Source: Bombyx mori
Taxonomy: Eukaryota > Arthropoda > Insecta > Lepidoptera > Bombycidae
Direction: 5' to 3'
Assembly (NCBI RefSeq): GCF_030269925.1
Contig: NC_085129.1
Span: 20,327,501-20,391,500, forward strand
DNA length: 64,000 bases
Shown here: positions 13,001 to 21,992 of the stretch, in pieces
Layout of the letters: each line of letters starts with the position of its first letter
Position numbering within the stretch: position 1 is the stretch's first letter
The notes under the pieces: generated by a model
Databases searched by the model: none
The model's input: the letters and a program-made list of their open reading frames with translations, nothing else
What the model was told of the DNA's origin: nothing
Translations under genes and position numbers: made by a program

Positions 13001-14122
13001 AAGTCTATTTCGTGACTCAAGATACAAGTGTATTATAAAAGTATTCGTCTTCACGAAAAATATCCGTCAAGTCTACATCGACAAAGCGGCGCGACACCGA
13101 AAACCCTCTTATCGTGGCCGCCGCTAATTACTTATCCGACTGCGATGGGGCAACACAAAGCGGCCGTCGCTCGAGACCAGTCTGGTCGGATCCCACGGAT
13201 TCACTCTCGGTGTTTTTAGGCCTCTTAAGCACCGGTCACGGTCCTCGTCGAACTCGTCGACTACGACGAAGATTTGACAAGTGAACTAACTCTACACAGC
13301 CCACTGAGCTTCTCGCCGGATCTTCTCAGTGGGTCACGATTCCGATCCGGTGGTAGTTTCAGCGAAGCACTGCTCTTGCTAGAGCCAGTCTTAGTAAATT
13401 CTATTAGCTTGAGCCCGAGAGCTCACCCACCCGTCCGAGCGTAACTGTAATAGCCTCTTAGGCTACCAGCGAATAGGTAGGAAAAAAAAACAAAAAAAAA
13501 TCGTCAGCTGGAGTTGGGACGTAATTTAGTCTACCAATTTGTCAACATTTAACAATCTAAAAAAATTCTAATTGCACAGTCTAGTGGTTATGGAGCCTGA
13601 CATTCACGTGACAAGCGACTCAATAGTGTCAGCGTGTAATGAAAAAAACCCACGCAAAATCTATAAAATATGTGTAATAACTAGTGTTAAGGCGTATTAA
13701 CAAAGCCCTGGTGAATTTCACATAAAACATGCATATTTTTATTGTATCACGTCTCTTGTTATTACAGATTCGTTAAAATGTATGAAAAGATATACAAAAT
13801 GTCTTTGTTGTACGGCTATTTCCTGAGGAACCAGTGGAATTTTGTCGATGACAACACCGTGGCCATGTTGAACCAAATGTCAAAAACTGACAGGATATTG
13901 TTCAATTTTGACATTTCGAAGATCGATTGGCCGCACTATATGCTGATCTGGTGCATCGGCTTGAGAAAGTTCATCGTGAAAGACGGACTCAAAGACAGCG
14001 ACTATGGAATGAAGAAACAGAGATGGCTGAAGATAGCGCACATTAGTTTTTATACGCTGTTCTTTGGAGTCGTGTTTTCTTTGTTATATCTCGCCTGTAG
14101 AATTTTTATGTCTGTAATTTGA
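4003..14122 (+). CDS. Fatty acyl-CoA reductase, copy A (10 coding exons, complete)
   Basis: FARs reduce fatty acyl-CoA to fatty alcohol with NADPH, usually at ER or peroxisome membranes; in moths they supply pheromone, wax or cuticular lipid alcohols. Exons: 4003-4172, 5284-5374, 7360-7482, 8278-8402, 8894-9052, 9188-9297, 9436-9503, 10045-10237, 11419-11617, 13768-14122, giving 1593 nt and 530 aa in one frame. Seen in the protein: Rossmann TGGTGFIG at residues 41-48, [10 protein letters not shown] in exon 5, active site Y232-CFT-K236 in exon 6, [13 protein letters not shown] in exon 7, a C-terminal FAR_C (sterile-type) domain in exons 9-10, and a hydrophobic anchor in the last 28 residues. 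Intron 6 is GC-AG; the others are GT-AG. The ATG follows a good splice acceptor (TTACTTTCAG/aATGG), so an untranslated exon probably lies upstream. ATTAAA at 14198 may be the poly(A) signal. The family is secure; the substrate and tissue are unknown. Confidence 0.9.
4738..5113 (-). mobile_element. Bm1 SINE in intron 1 of FAR A
   Basis: This is a nearly complete Bm1 on the minus strand: 3' tail with TTATTGCTTAG at the left, tRNA-like head ending in CCACGACGAC at the right. The same insertion sits at the matching place in B (26738) and C (58792), so it predates the duplications. In A alone it carries a hairpin at 5025-5063, described separately. Confidence 0.85.
5025..5063. repeat. Perfect 16-bp inverted repeat with 7-nt loop
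   Basis: Arms at 5025-5040 (CACAGATCATAGAAAC) and 5048-5063 are perfect reverse complements around the loop AAGTTGT. It lies in the tRNA-like head of the intron 1 Bm1. The matching sites of copies B and C lack it, so it is a copy A-specific fold-back insertion. Confidence 0.9.
5375..7359. other. Intron 2 of FAR A, mostly single-copy AT-rich DNA
   Basis: Apart from the LINE tail at 6934-7198 I see no gene or element here. Most of the intron aligns by eye with intron 2 of B and C. Short open frames in it are not conserved between copies. B differs by two insertions (27914-28040 and 28120-28299). Confidence 0.6.
6934..7198 (+). mobile_element. J2-type LINE 3' end in intron 2 of FAR A
   Basis: The insertion starts around GGCCATCGTTCTCG and ends in a TAGGTAAG-poly(A) tail. 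It carries the CACTGAGTTTCTCGCTAGA, GATCCGGTGGTAGATTCTG and GTTAGCAACGTCGTCAGG blocks of the family. It is shared with B (28718-28978) and C (60322-60580), so it is older than the duplications. Confidence 0.65.
7967..8235 (+). mobile_element. J2-type LINE 3' end in intron 3 of FAR A
   Basis: This is the same family as the intron 2 tail but a distinct subfamily (GAATTCGTCGAGCGAACTGA block), ending in ATAGGTAGGAAAAAAAA 43 bp before exon 4. It is shared with B (29757-30014, tail deleted) and C (62377-62640). Confidence 0.65.
8519..8850 (-). repeat. Decayed Bm1 relics in intron 4 of FAR A
   Basis: Two Bm1 pieces lie on the minus strand. One is the 3' tail near 8519-8570 (AAGCTCACGATCCATCTGG). 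The other, more complete, runs from about 8651 to 8850 and ends in AAGCCACGACGTC, the tRNA-like head. Both are shared with B and C. In B the first piece is interrupted by a LINE tail at 30328. Confidence 0.6.
9298..9435 (+). other. GC-AG intron 6 of FAR A, 138 nt and stop-free
   Basis: The donor is CCCGTAG/GCAAGT and the acceptor TTTTCAG/TTGTCTGC. Splicing gives [16 protein letters not shown], matching the uninterrupted RPS-I-V...EP.PGW run of FARs. GCAAGT is the usual strong context for GC donors. In A the intron is 138 nt, a multiple of three, with no stop in the exon frame, so retention would add 46 codons. In B (97 nt) and C (137 nt) retention would shift the frame. Confidence 0.8.
9760..10020 (-). 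repeat. SINE-like repeat with GAAAT pentamers, intron 7 of FAR A
   Basis: The segment holds imperfect GAAAT repeats (about 9805-9865), then blocks such as CTTTCACAGATACT, AAACACTAAATAGACAAAATA and CTCGCGTTCCCGCC. The same blocks occur in reverse orientation as a sharply bounded 434-bp insertion in intron 3 of C (61823-62256), and in the same orientation in intron 7 of B (34200-34436). The left boundary here is approximate. Confidence 0.6.
10525..10925 (+). mobile_element. J2 LINE 3' end in intron 8 of FAR A
   Basis: About 400 bp are nearly the same as the 3' end of J2 at 56640-57040: GTCGACGCCCTAGACACGTC, AACACTAGGAGCAGGC, CGCGAAGCAGCTGCTCTTGA and CTGAGCCTTTGCTTGCCCA blocks. It is absent from intron 8 of B, where a CR1-like LINE begins just after the same GCCAGT sequence. 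It is therefore A-specific. Confidence 0.75.
11034..11397 (+). mobile_element. Bm1 SINE in intron 8 of FAR A
   Basis: The head starts GTCGTCGTGGCCTAAAGG with a B box-like GTGTTCGAATCCCG, followed by the Bm1 body (GTACGTACTTAACAAATG type, CTGCCTATTTCTGCCGTGAA) and tail (GAGCTCGTCCACCCAGC, then AATAAATAAATA). It is near full length and lies about 20 bp before the exon 9 acceptor. Only the last bases of this tail are recognisable at the same place in B. Confidence 0.8.
11748..12929 (+). mobile_element. R1-clade LINE, 5'-truncated, in intron 9 of FAR A
   Basis: The insertion has a 14-bp TSD GGTTCAAATGCGTT at 11734-11747 and 12930-12943 and an A-rich 3' end. It keeps the end of ORF2, from [20 protein letters not shown] through the zinc finger ([20 protein letters not shown]) to a stop at 12396, with no frameshift, followed by about 530 bp of GC-rich 3' UTR. 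GC content is far above the flanks. It is inserted in single-copy-like intron DNA, not rDNA, and is absent from B. Confidence 0.9.
12955..13500 (+). mobile_element. J2-type LINE 3' part in intron 9 of FAR A
   Basis: It includes the end of an ORF2 (frame reading [20 protein letters not shown] residues, as in J2 near 56601) and the usual 3' region ending TAGGTAGGAAAAAAAA. It is shared with B at 43890-44415, so it predates that duplication. The frames are broken. Confidence 0.6.
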
Positions 14123-14640
14123 ATACGAACGCCGCCGCGCCGCTCAGACACTTACGAAGTAACACTTGTACTTGGGTTTGTAGGTTTTATATGTTGCATT
14201 AAAATGTACTTTGTAAATTCGATGTGATAGAAAACTCCTAAAATATTGTCAATTAAAAATGTTTTTTTTTTCAAGGTCTCCTTCCGCTACGTCTTATATG
14301 AATCGTTTTGCTTTGGCACGCTTCTCGAATTACTGCCTAGGGACCCGCCAAAATGGCTTCACATCCTCAATTAAATAGATGAGCATACCATTTACGCGCC
14401 GTCATATGAGTTTAGTATAATTCTTTAACAAAGGCGTCTCTAGGGCGTGTAGCGCCAAAAATTACCCCAGCGTCCTCCAGTAAGTGCGCGGTCAAAATAA
14501 AAAAAAGGTACAAATATGACAGGTTCATTGAAGGGACCCAGGGTGGCGCCCCCTAACACCGCTACGCCCACACTCTACTCCATACATGAAGCCCTCTCTA
14601 TTCTCAAAACAATAAATGTTAAAGATTTTGAGAACAAAAT
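14123..14640 (+). other. 3' UTR and downstream flank of FAR A
   Basis: This segment is duplicated after FAR B (45052-45560) with few changes. ATTAAA at 14198 and AATTAAAA near 14251 are candidate poly(A) signals followed by a T-rich stretch. No further gene is seen. Confidence 0.5.
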
Positions 14641-14644
14641 TGGT

Positions 14645-15050
14645 TCCACCTTTTTTTATTGCTTAGATGGGTGGACGAGCTCTCAGCCCACCTGGTGTTA
14701 AGTGGTTACCGGAGCCCATAGACATCTAAAACGTAAATGCGCCACCCACCTTGAGATATAAGTTCTAAGGTCTCAGTATAGTTACAACGGCTGCCCCACA
14801 CTTCAAGCCGAAACGCATTAGTGCTTGACGGCAGAAATAGGCAGGGCGGTGGTACTTACGCGTGCGGACTTACAAGCGGTCCTACCACCAGTAATTTTGC
14901 TAACGTCGTTTGCAACTGAATCTACCATCGGATCGGAATTGCGACCCACTGAGAAGAACAGACAAAAACTCAGCGGGCTGTGTCGGTGGGTGCAACTGGA
15001 GAACAATTCAATTGGAACGAACATGTAATAAAATCGCAGCGAAACAAACA
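14645..15050 (-). repeat. Bm1 SINE joined to a J2-type LINE tail
   Basis: Positions 14651-14899 are a minus-strand Bm1 lacking its tRNA head. From about 14900 the sequence changes to a minus-strand J2-type LINE tail (ATCTACCATCGGATCGGAA, GCGACCCACTGAGAAGA). The pair is shared with the flank of B (45565-46250), where it is further interrupted. Confidence 0.6.
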
Positions 15051-15097
15051 GCATACGACAACGTATATCCCATAACGTGGATAATCTTTGCCTATAA

Positions 15098-15130
15098 GTG
15101 TATTGTATTGTATTATATTGTATTGTATCT
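15098..15130. repeat. GTATT pentanucleotide microsatellite
   Basis: Imperfect repeats of GTATT/TTGTA run across this stretch. The matching site after FAR B (about 48330) is much shorter. Confidence 0.6.
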
Positions 15131-15235
15131 GTAGCTGTCGTAAGGGTTGGCCCCAAATGACGTCATACATATTGAAGTCGCATCAGATTCCCTAATATGT
15201 ATTCCATAGTTTTATGACATCGGAAATCTATAGTA

Positions 15236-16527
15236 CGAGGGCGGCAATGAAAAGTTCGGGAATTAACGAAGTGACACAACATTACTATTTGAAAATGTAT
15301 TTATTGCTTTTCGAAGTATTCTCCGCGAAATTTGACACATTTTTCCATACGATGGAACCAATCATTGAAGCGACCATTCCATTCGGAAGTTGGGGTCTCC
15401 AAATGGCCGTTTTGTAGGCGTCCACAGCTTCTTCGGGTGATGAAAATCTCTGTCCACGCAATTTATTCTTTATTTTAGGGAAAGTATAGAAATCATTAGG
15501 GCTTAGGTCGGGGCTGTACGGCGGATGATCTAATAATTCTATGTTTTCTTGCTCTAAAAACTCTTTTGTTCTGTGCGCGGTGTGAGAACTCGCATTGTCG
15601 TGATGGAGGATGATGCGGCGGTTGCAGTTCTCTTTACGGAGTTCAGAAACGACCTGTGACAAACAAATGCTAGCATACCATTCTGCATTAACCGTTCTTT
15701 GTCCCTCAAGAGGAATAGTTGTAACATGGCCGGTTTTGGAGACAAACGTGGCCACCATTTTTTTTGCAACACTCCGTGAACAAACAATTTTTGTTGGCTT
15801 TAACTCATTTTCGAACACCCAAACTCGTGACTGGTTTTTTGTTTCGGGTTCGTACGCGTATATCCAGGATTTTTCACCTGATACAATGTTGTATACAGCA
15901 TTTGAGGATCCTGCGTGGAATCTTCCGAGAGTTCTGACGCACCAAGTAACGCGAGCCGCTTTTTGCTCTTCACAGAGCGAATGCGGTATCCATCGGGAAA
16001 ACAACTTTTTTACACCTAATTGTTCATGCAAGATTATTTGTATTTGACTCATGCCAATGTCTAAAGTTGCCTGAATTTCGCGGTATGTCACATGTCGATC
16101 TTCCTCAATCAGCTTATGCACAGCATCAATGTTTTCTTGGGTGACTGCAGTTTTTGGACGAGCTTGACGGGGATCATCACTGAGCTTGACACGTCCACGT
16201 TGAAACTCAGAAAACCAGCGATAAATTGTGGTTTTGGAAGGGGCTTCATCACCAAATGCATAAATCATCCGGTCAACACACTGTTTTTGTGTTAATAAAC
16301 CACTTCGAAAGTCATAATAAATCATCGATCTTGAATTTTCTCGAGTCAATTCCATTTTCTCAACAACTAAACAAGTTTGACAAAACCTCGTGACAAGACC
16401 GAGAATCTTTTTTTAAATAAATAAATGGTATTCGATTTTTAAAACCAAGGAGTTTTCAATTAAAAAGATTTTAATATGACAGGAACAGTGGAAATATTCC
16501 ATTCCCGATACTTTTAGTGCAGCCTAG
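15236..16527 (-). mobile_element. mariner DNA transposon, 1292 bp
   Basis: The element lies between TA dinucleotides (15234-15235 and 16528-16529) with imperfect terminal inverted repeats: CGAGGGCGGCAATGAAAAG at the left against CTAGGCTGCACTAAAAG read inward from the right. One uninterrupted transposase ORF fills it. The matching site after FAR B (near 48444, ATCTATTCGTATGG) is empty, so the insertion is copy-specific. The filled site has three extra bases (TAG) between the site's TA and the TSD. Confidence 0.9.
15285..16355 (-). CDS. mariner transposase, intact 356-aa ORF
   Basis: Mariner transposases cut and paste their own element at TA sites in the nucleus. The ORF is full length for the family (about 345-360 aa). 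An N-terminal helix-turn-helix region (residues 20-110) includes YRWFSEFQRGR. The catalytic region shows SGEKSWIYAYEPETK (residue 161), IILHHDNASSHTA (D253) and PPYSPDLSPNDFYTFPK (D288), with exactly 34 residues between D253 and D288 as in D,D34D mariners. The first acidic position, normally Asp in SGDESW, is Glu161 here, which would be expected to weaken or abolish activity. There are no stops or frameshifts, so the copy looks recent. Confidence 0.92.
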   Translation of the reverse strand: MELTRENSRSMIYYDFRSGLLTQKQCVDRMIYAFGDEAPSKTTIYRWFSEFQRGRVKLSDDPRQARPKTAVTQENIDAVHKLIEEDRHVTYREIQATLDIGMSQIQIILHEQLGVKKLFSRWIPHSLCEEQKAARVTWCVRTLGRFHAGSSNAVYNIVSGEKSWIYAYEPETKNQSRVWVFENELKPTKIVCSRSVAKKMVATFVSKTGHVTTIPLEGQRTVNAEWYASICLSQVVSELRKENCNRRIILHHDNASSHTAHRTKEFLEQENIELLDHPPYSPDLSPNDFYTFPKIKNKLRGQRFSSPEEAVDAYKTAIWRPQLPNGMVASMIGSIVWKNVSNFAENTSKSNKYIFK

Positions 16528-16954
16528 TATTCGTATGGTAACATGTGGATACGATTAATGAATTACGTGGCATTTTCGCATAAAAAATTAATTAATTAAC
16601 CATTCGCCAGTCATCCACAGTAGGCGTATTTGAAAACAATTCGTTTTGCATAACACAGTGTTTAAAATACTTTAGCGACGGTCAAGATAGTTTATAGTTA
16701 CATATTATTTTAATGGTAACGCTTTTTTTTGTCGGTTTACATACAAATCAATTGAAAGCATTGATTGTTTATTTCAAAAGAAATAGGTTAGCGTATGATT
16801 TTTGGAATTGTCAAGGGTTGTGGCTGGCGTTGTGGCGTTCTATACGATAGCAGTGGCCACTATACCTGGGCCAGTTTCAATCTAACTCACTTTGCCAGAC
16901 GCTGTCTAATTTTCACTGCCTAGAGATCTGAGTGATGACTTTTTTCATTGTTTT

Positions 16955-17095
16955 TGTAGGTGGACGAGTATACATACGGTCATACACATGATGGTGAATG
17001 GTTACCATCGCCCATGGACGTCAGCAATGCCAGGGGCAGAGCCAAGCAGCTGCCCACCGTGAATTACTCTCCAAAAGCCCCATTTGAAATTATAA
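16955..17095 (-). mobile_element. CR1-like LINE 3' tail
   Basis: A short minus-strand tail of the CR1-like LINE family (TGGACGAGTATACATACGG, TGGTTACCATCGCCCATGG, GCAATGCCAGGGGCAGAGCC). It is shared with the flank of B at 50565-50705, so it predates the duplication. Confidence 0.65.
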
Positions 17096-17369
17096 TTAAC
17101 TACTTATAGAAGGAAATTATCTGAACATACAAGTTATTTAACTCACAGAATTCGCCGATTATTTCTTGAGATAGTGGGCGTATGGTGGGTAATCGCGTAG
17201 AATTTGCACAGCATGACACGATGACAGTTCCGAGATGTCTTCACTGTTGTAAAGTCAGGTAATGAATGTGCCAGGACCCTAAAACTGTGATACTTTAAGA
17301 CATTTTTTTTTTGTATGGAAACTATCGACATCTTGTTTCGAATGCCCCTAAACTTATATGTTGTTAAAG

Positions 17370-17675
17370 TATTGTTAAAGGAATAACATCGTGTAATAAA
17401 AACCAAACCCGTAAAATTATAATTTGCGTAACTACTGGTGGTAGGACCTCTTGTGAGTCCGCACGGGTAGGCACCACCACCCCGCCTATTTCTGCCGTGA
17501 AGCAGTAATGTGTTTCGGTTTGAAGGGTGGGGCAGCCGTTGTAACTACACTGAGACCTTAGAAATTATATCTCAAGGTGGGTGGCGCATTTACGTTGTAG
17601 ATATCCATGGGATTCAGTAACCACTTAACACCAGGTGGGCTGTGAGCCCGTCCACCCATCTAAGCAATAAATAAA
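17370..17675 (+). mobile_element. Bm1 SINE, head missing
   Basis: The Bm1 body and tail are clear (TGAGTCCGCACGGGTAGGCA, GCCGTGAAGCAGTAATG, GTGAGCCCGTCCACCCATCT, AATAAATAAA). The tRNA-like head, present in the matching Bm1 after FAR B (57121-57558), is not visible here. Confidence 0.75.
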
Positions 17676-19001
17676 AAAACATAATCACCATCACCAGCAG
17701 TCCACTGCTGGTCACAGGTCTTGCCTAATTGCACGCCACTGAGCACGACATACTTTAACACCTGCGATCAGTCGCCAAGACTATAATCAGGTGAGTTGCG
17801 AGAGGTTATGGTTTGGAGGGACAGAGCCAATGCTCCGTCTCGCCTTAGTAGGGTAGCACGTCGGCTCTCTTGAGTCTTTTAATTGGATTTGGCTGCAATA
17901 GTAAGCCGGACAACGGGTTTGGGTGAGCTTTCAAGCGGTTCTTATAGTTGGCTGAGTATCGTTTAACTTCATCCAAGATGGTTGGGATTTCCAGGTACTC
18001 GTGGATTTCCGAATTTCGAGTATACCAAGGCGCCGACGAGAGTACCCTCAGGATACTGTTTTGAGCTCTCTGGAGGCACATAATGTTGGATTTGCTGGCT
18101 GTCGACCACAGTTGGATTCCATACGTCCAGATCGGTTTTATTATTGAGCAATACACCCGTAACTTGTTGGATAGGGATAAGGCAGCCTGTCTACCGAGAA
18201 GCCAGAGTAGGTTTTTAAATCTAATGTTAATTTCATTACGCTTTGTTTTATGTGGTCTTTCCATGTCATCCTTCGGTCCAAGTGAAATCCAAGATACTTA
18301 ACACAGGTTAATTGCGGCAATGTATCGGGGCCGAGTTTGACTGGAGGACAAGTATCACGTCTTACGGCCGTTTTCAATAACGTATCTGAGTTTACGGATA
18401 GATGTCTATCTCCGAATATCAGCAAGAGCGTATCTATCCTTAGTTTGCGTTTCACAATCACGGATAAGTGCTATCTCTCTTTAACCAACAGTAGATAGCT
18501 TCTTCCCTCCGATTTATCCGAGCCTCTTGATACGTTTCGTTCTACTACAAATACGAAACAACATCAGGATCAAGACTTATTTTATTTTATTCTAAATTAT
18601 ATCTATAATTTAACCAGCATATCGTAGACTATCATAAACACATTTGTTTATAACAAAAAGTAATAAAAACATATGTAGATTTTTTTAATTGGACGTATTG
18701 CTATTTTTATCCTAGTCGAAATTATGAAACGAAACGTTTTGACAGTCCGTTTGCCAATAAGCAGTGATCAGTTTCTTTTGTTTGTTTTTCTATTGTTTAC
18801 ATACTATATTAGATGATGACTTACCTCCAAAACGCTTTAAAACTTTCGTTTATAATTCTAAGTGTGTTTATAATTAAAGAGCTACAGTGAAATAAAATGA
18901 ATTCTGTAAGTATCTATGAACTACATTGATAATAATAATTTTACTTTGAAAACTTTGAGTTCAAGTTTAGAAAATATATATTTTTCAGTCAGGCAGCACC
19001 C

Positions 19002-19247
19002 ATGACAAAAGGTGAGACGATGATTCTAGCAGAACTTGTGGCGGCGAAAAAACATTTCAATAATAAGGCAACAAATGCCACAAACAATAAATTGAAGGAG
19101 CAGGCTTGGCAAACCCTTGTAAATGATTTTAATTCGTCGATTCGTCGTTTCCGACGAACTCCATCGCAGCTTCGACTAAAATGGGAAAACAAAGAACGCT
19201 ACGGCAACATAAGAAACAACCTTAGTAAGGTTAGTATAATTAGTTGA
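19002..19247 (+). CDS. Harbinger Myb/SANT-like DNA-binding protein, N-terminal part
   Basis: The open frame reads MTKGETMILAELVAAKKHFN, then KEQAWQTLVNDFNSS, then RRTPSQLRLKWENKERYGN. These three helices with W/W/W-type spacing resemble Myb/SANT-like (MADF or zeste-type) domains. This is the partner protein that Harbinger elements encode beside the nuclease; it binds DNA and helps bring in the transposase. A splice acceptor-like TTTTTCAG lies at 18980-18987. The frame ends shortly after a GTTAGTATAA that could be a donor, so further exons may exist downstream (about 19330-19600), where I can follow only fragments. Confidence 0.6.
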   Translation: MTKGETMILAELVAAKKHFNNKATNATNNKLKEQAWQTLVNDFNSSIRRFRRTPSQLRLKWENKERYGNIRNNLSKVSIIS

Positions 19248-20149
19248 TTGTTTGTCTCTAATAACACATTGATAAACATGATTTTTTTCTTCAGGTTGCT
19301 GTAGTATTTGAAATAATTATGCTCTTTGTTACAGGCTGGAGGTGGTAAGGATTGCAGATGAAATTTTGGATAAAGAATGCACATTGTTGTAGGTCACATA
19401 TAATATTTTTAACACTTATACAGCCAAGCGGAAACAAGATGGAAGAAAAGAAATGCAAGGCTAGCATAGGGACAATGCATTAGCAGAATATCTAATAGCA
19501 AAAAAGAGACTTGACTTGGAAAATAAATAAAAGGAGATTGTTGTAGCAAAAGTTAAGTTAGATTTAGATAATGCTAGTTTAAAAAATTAAAAATTACTTA
19601 AAAGGAATATTAAATTTCATAAATTAAGTAGGCAATAATAATTTAATGTTAGATAGTTTTTTAAGTATATGTACAAATTCTAAATTAAATATCTTGCATG
19701 TACTAACTACCATGTAATTATCATTTTGGAAAATAAAAAATAGTCAAATTATCTTTGGAGTTTATTTTATAAATTATCTTTGGAAGCAATTATTTATAAG
19801 TACATAGTTGTATTTCAGATGTAATTTTTTAAAAATTGTTACAAACAATTATATTATTTTCCTGTAGTGTATCTGCGACTGAAATTTCTGATTCTAATTC
19901 TTCTAAATTCATACTTCTTACGATATTATGCAGCATGGCAGCTATAATAACAGCTTGCATATTTTCTAGTTTTAATCTACTTTTCAATGATATACAGGGA
20001 GTCTTCTTTTATAAACACCAATGCATCTGAAAATTATACATTATTCGCTTACATTATTTTATAATACAGTATAACAAACTCTTAACTAAAAAAAAAGATT
20101 ACCTCTCTATAGTATTCCTTGTTTGAATATGTGATTCATTTAAATCGTT

Positions 20150-21130
20150 CCGATTGAGTATGTGGGTTAATTAATCACGTTAAAAGATATGGTTGTGGGG
20201 ATAGCCTCTATCGGCAAGCAAATAGCAATTTCCAAGTCCACCTTGTTATCAATGTTCTCTTGATATGTAGATAATTTATTATAATAGTGTCAGTAAATTC
20301 ATATAAACACCTAAATATATAATATAAATAAATAAAAATATAATAATAATCTATATATATAAAAATGAAACCCGTTTTCCGTTGTCACGACATAACATGA
20401 AAACGGCTTGACCGATTTGGCTAATTTTGGTCTTGAATTATTTGTTGAAGTCCAGAGAAGGTTTAAAAGGTTAGATAAATATAAAAATATTCGGAATTAA
20501 ATAAAAATAACAATTTAGTTTTTCCTTTGATGTGTCCCCCGTCGGACGGATTCCTTTTGTTTGTTTTAAGCTTATCTTAAACAAAAGTTTAGGTCTTTTA
20601 TTTATCGATTGAGGCACTACGAAGTCTGCCGGGTCAGCTAGTATATAATAATAATAATATAAATAAGGTAATATAAATAAGAAATACCTTTTCAATCAGA
20701 ATGGTTAATTATAGTTGTATCATGAGTAGACCCAGGCCATCAAGCAACAACATTTTGAAACATCAATGATGCATTGCACACAAATTACACATTCGAAATA
20801 CTCTTTTTCTATTTCTAAATTCCTCTCCTATATTTGAATCTGTAACACAAATATAAAATGTAGAGGTATCAGTGTGTAATAAGAATGAAGGTAAATAGCC
20901 TACCAGGTTATTGTATTAGTATATGAATGTCATTTAGGGCACCATGGGAATCCAGCAGTATTATAGAATTCCTGTTGAGTGTGATTTTGTAACACAACAA
21001 AAATTAGGTATAATTTTGCTATTGCTATAAAAATATAAGTTGTAATAACGAGTACTTTTATGGTTAAAATTTATCTTACCTTTTTGACGTTACACTCAAA
21101 TATGGTCTCATTAAATTAGTCAATTCATTC
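20150..21130 (-). pseudogene. HARBI1-like Harbinger transposase remnant
   Basis: On the minus strand several separated HARBI1-like blocks can be read: DYRFLSKGVVNELTNLM with a following GTAAG donor (21075-21170), EFYNTAGFPWC (near 20950), FQNVV then WPGSTHDTT (near 20710-20760, with a stop inside), and YLLADRGYPHNHI (near 20190-20230). Their order matches DDE nucleases of the Harbinger superfamily. Stops occur between and within blocks, and the Helitron-like insertion separates the last block. It encodes no working transposase. Confidence 0.7.
20350..20641 (+). mobile_element. Non-autonomous Helitron-like element inside the Harbinger
   Basis: The segment begins TCTATATATATAAAAATGAA and ends GCCGGGTCAGCTAG, and lies between an A and a T. 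It has no inverted repeats and no TSD. These are the hallmarks of Helitrons (5' TC, 3' CTRR, insertion between A and T), and the inner sequence (ACATGAAAACGGCTTGACCG) belongs to a family I recognise from moths. It has no coding capacity. It splits the HARBI1-like gene. Confidence 0.7.
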
Positions 21131-21947
21131 ACAACACCTTTGCTCAGAAATCTATAGTCAAATTCGTAATTATTGATCTTCGCCATGTAATTCAGACGAT
21201 CTTTATTTTCCTAACCATATGATATCGGCCTCACTATCACTATCTGCATCACAATCCATTATCATTTGAAATAATTCCATATCACTATCATCACTACAAT
21301 ATGATCGCTACAATATGCCAATATGAAGAGAAACAATTATTAAATTATAGCGATTTACTTTCGAAAGATAAACATGTAACCGGCCGATTTTGACAGATAA
21401 GCGAATGCCCTTACTAGAGATAGCGCCGCCTACCGGAGAGTTACTTAAAACTCATATTGAAACGGAAGTAAGCACGATTTGTATGAGCGTTCTATCTTTA
21501 GCAGGCTATCCGTCCTCCCGACGATGGATAGATAAATCCGATAGGAACTGCTGTCCATCGATAGGTTATTGGAACGTAAGTAAGGACAAAAAGACAGATT
21601 TGTCTATCTTTAGTAACCGAAACTAGGGATAGATAGGTTATTGAAAACGGCCGTTAGGGTAAATGTGATGTGGTGAGACTTGGGGGCGCTTGCTTTTATG
21701 CGCCACTTGGTCATCCAAGTGTTAGTGACATCGAGCTGAGTTTGCAACAGTCTGGTCGCTTCATTGGGATCACTGCTACAACTGAGGAAGGCTGCATCAT
21801 CGGCAAAGGTTGCTATCGCTATTTCTGGTGACTGGGGTAGATCACAAGTAAAAATGTTGTAGAGGACCGGACCAAGTACGGAGCCTTGAGGCACTCCGGC
21901 TCTGCAGGCAAAAAGAGAAGATCTGGCATCACGGAGCTTGACTTGAC

Positions 21948-21992
21948 TAGAGTCTTATCTCAGTGACTTTCTGTCACTGAGATAAGACTCTA
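21948..21992. repeat. Perfect 20-bp inverted repeat with 5-nt loop in J1 ORF2
   Basis: Arms 21948-21967 and 21973-21992 are perfect reverse complements around TTTCT. On the minus strand the second arm follows codons for ESYLSDRKS and brings in an in-frame TAA at 21955-21957. Its form matches a fold-back template-switch insertion, much like the hairpin at 5025-5063. Confidence 0.9.

Larger units (their letters stand above)
18365..21653. mobile_element. PIF/Harbinger DNA transposon nested in J1
   Basis: The 3289-bp element is flanked by TTA (18362-18364 and 21654-21656), the 3-bp TSD typical of Harbinger elements. Its ends are near-perfect inverted repeats starting CGGCCGTTTTCAATAAC, with imperfect similarity inward. 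Removing it and one TTA restores the J1 ORF2 frame across the junction. It holds both usual Harbinger genes: a Myb/SANT-like protein (plus) and a HARBI1-like nuclease (minus), the latter decayed and split by a Helitron-like insertion. Confidence 0.9.

Noticed and set aside
13028..13219. Short open frames in intron 9 (and 43802-44194 in B) as small host genes
   Set aside because: They lie in degraded J2-type LINE sequence and the frames are not the same in A and B.
15610..16047. 145-aa plus-strand open frame within the mariner
   Set aside because: It is antisense to the catalytic core of the intact transposase.
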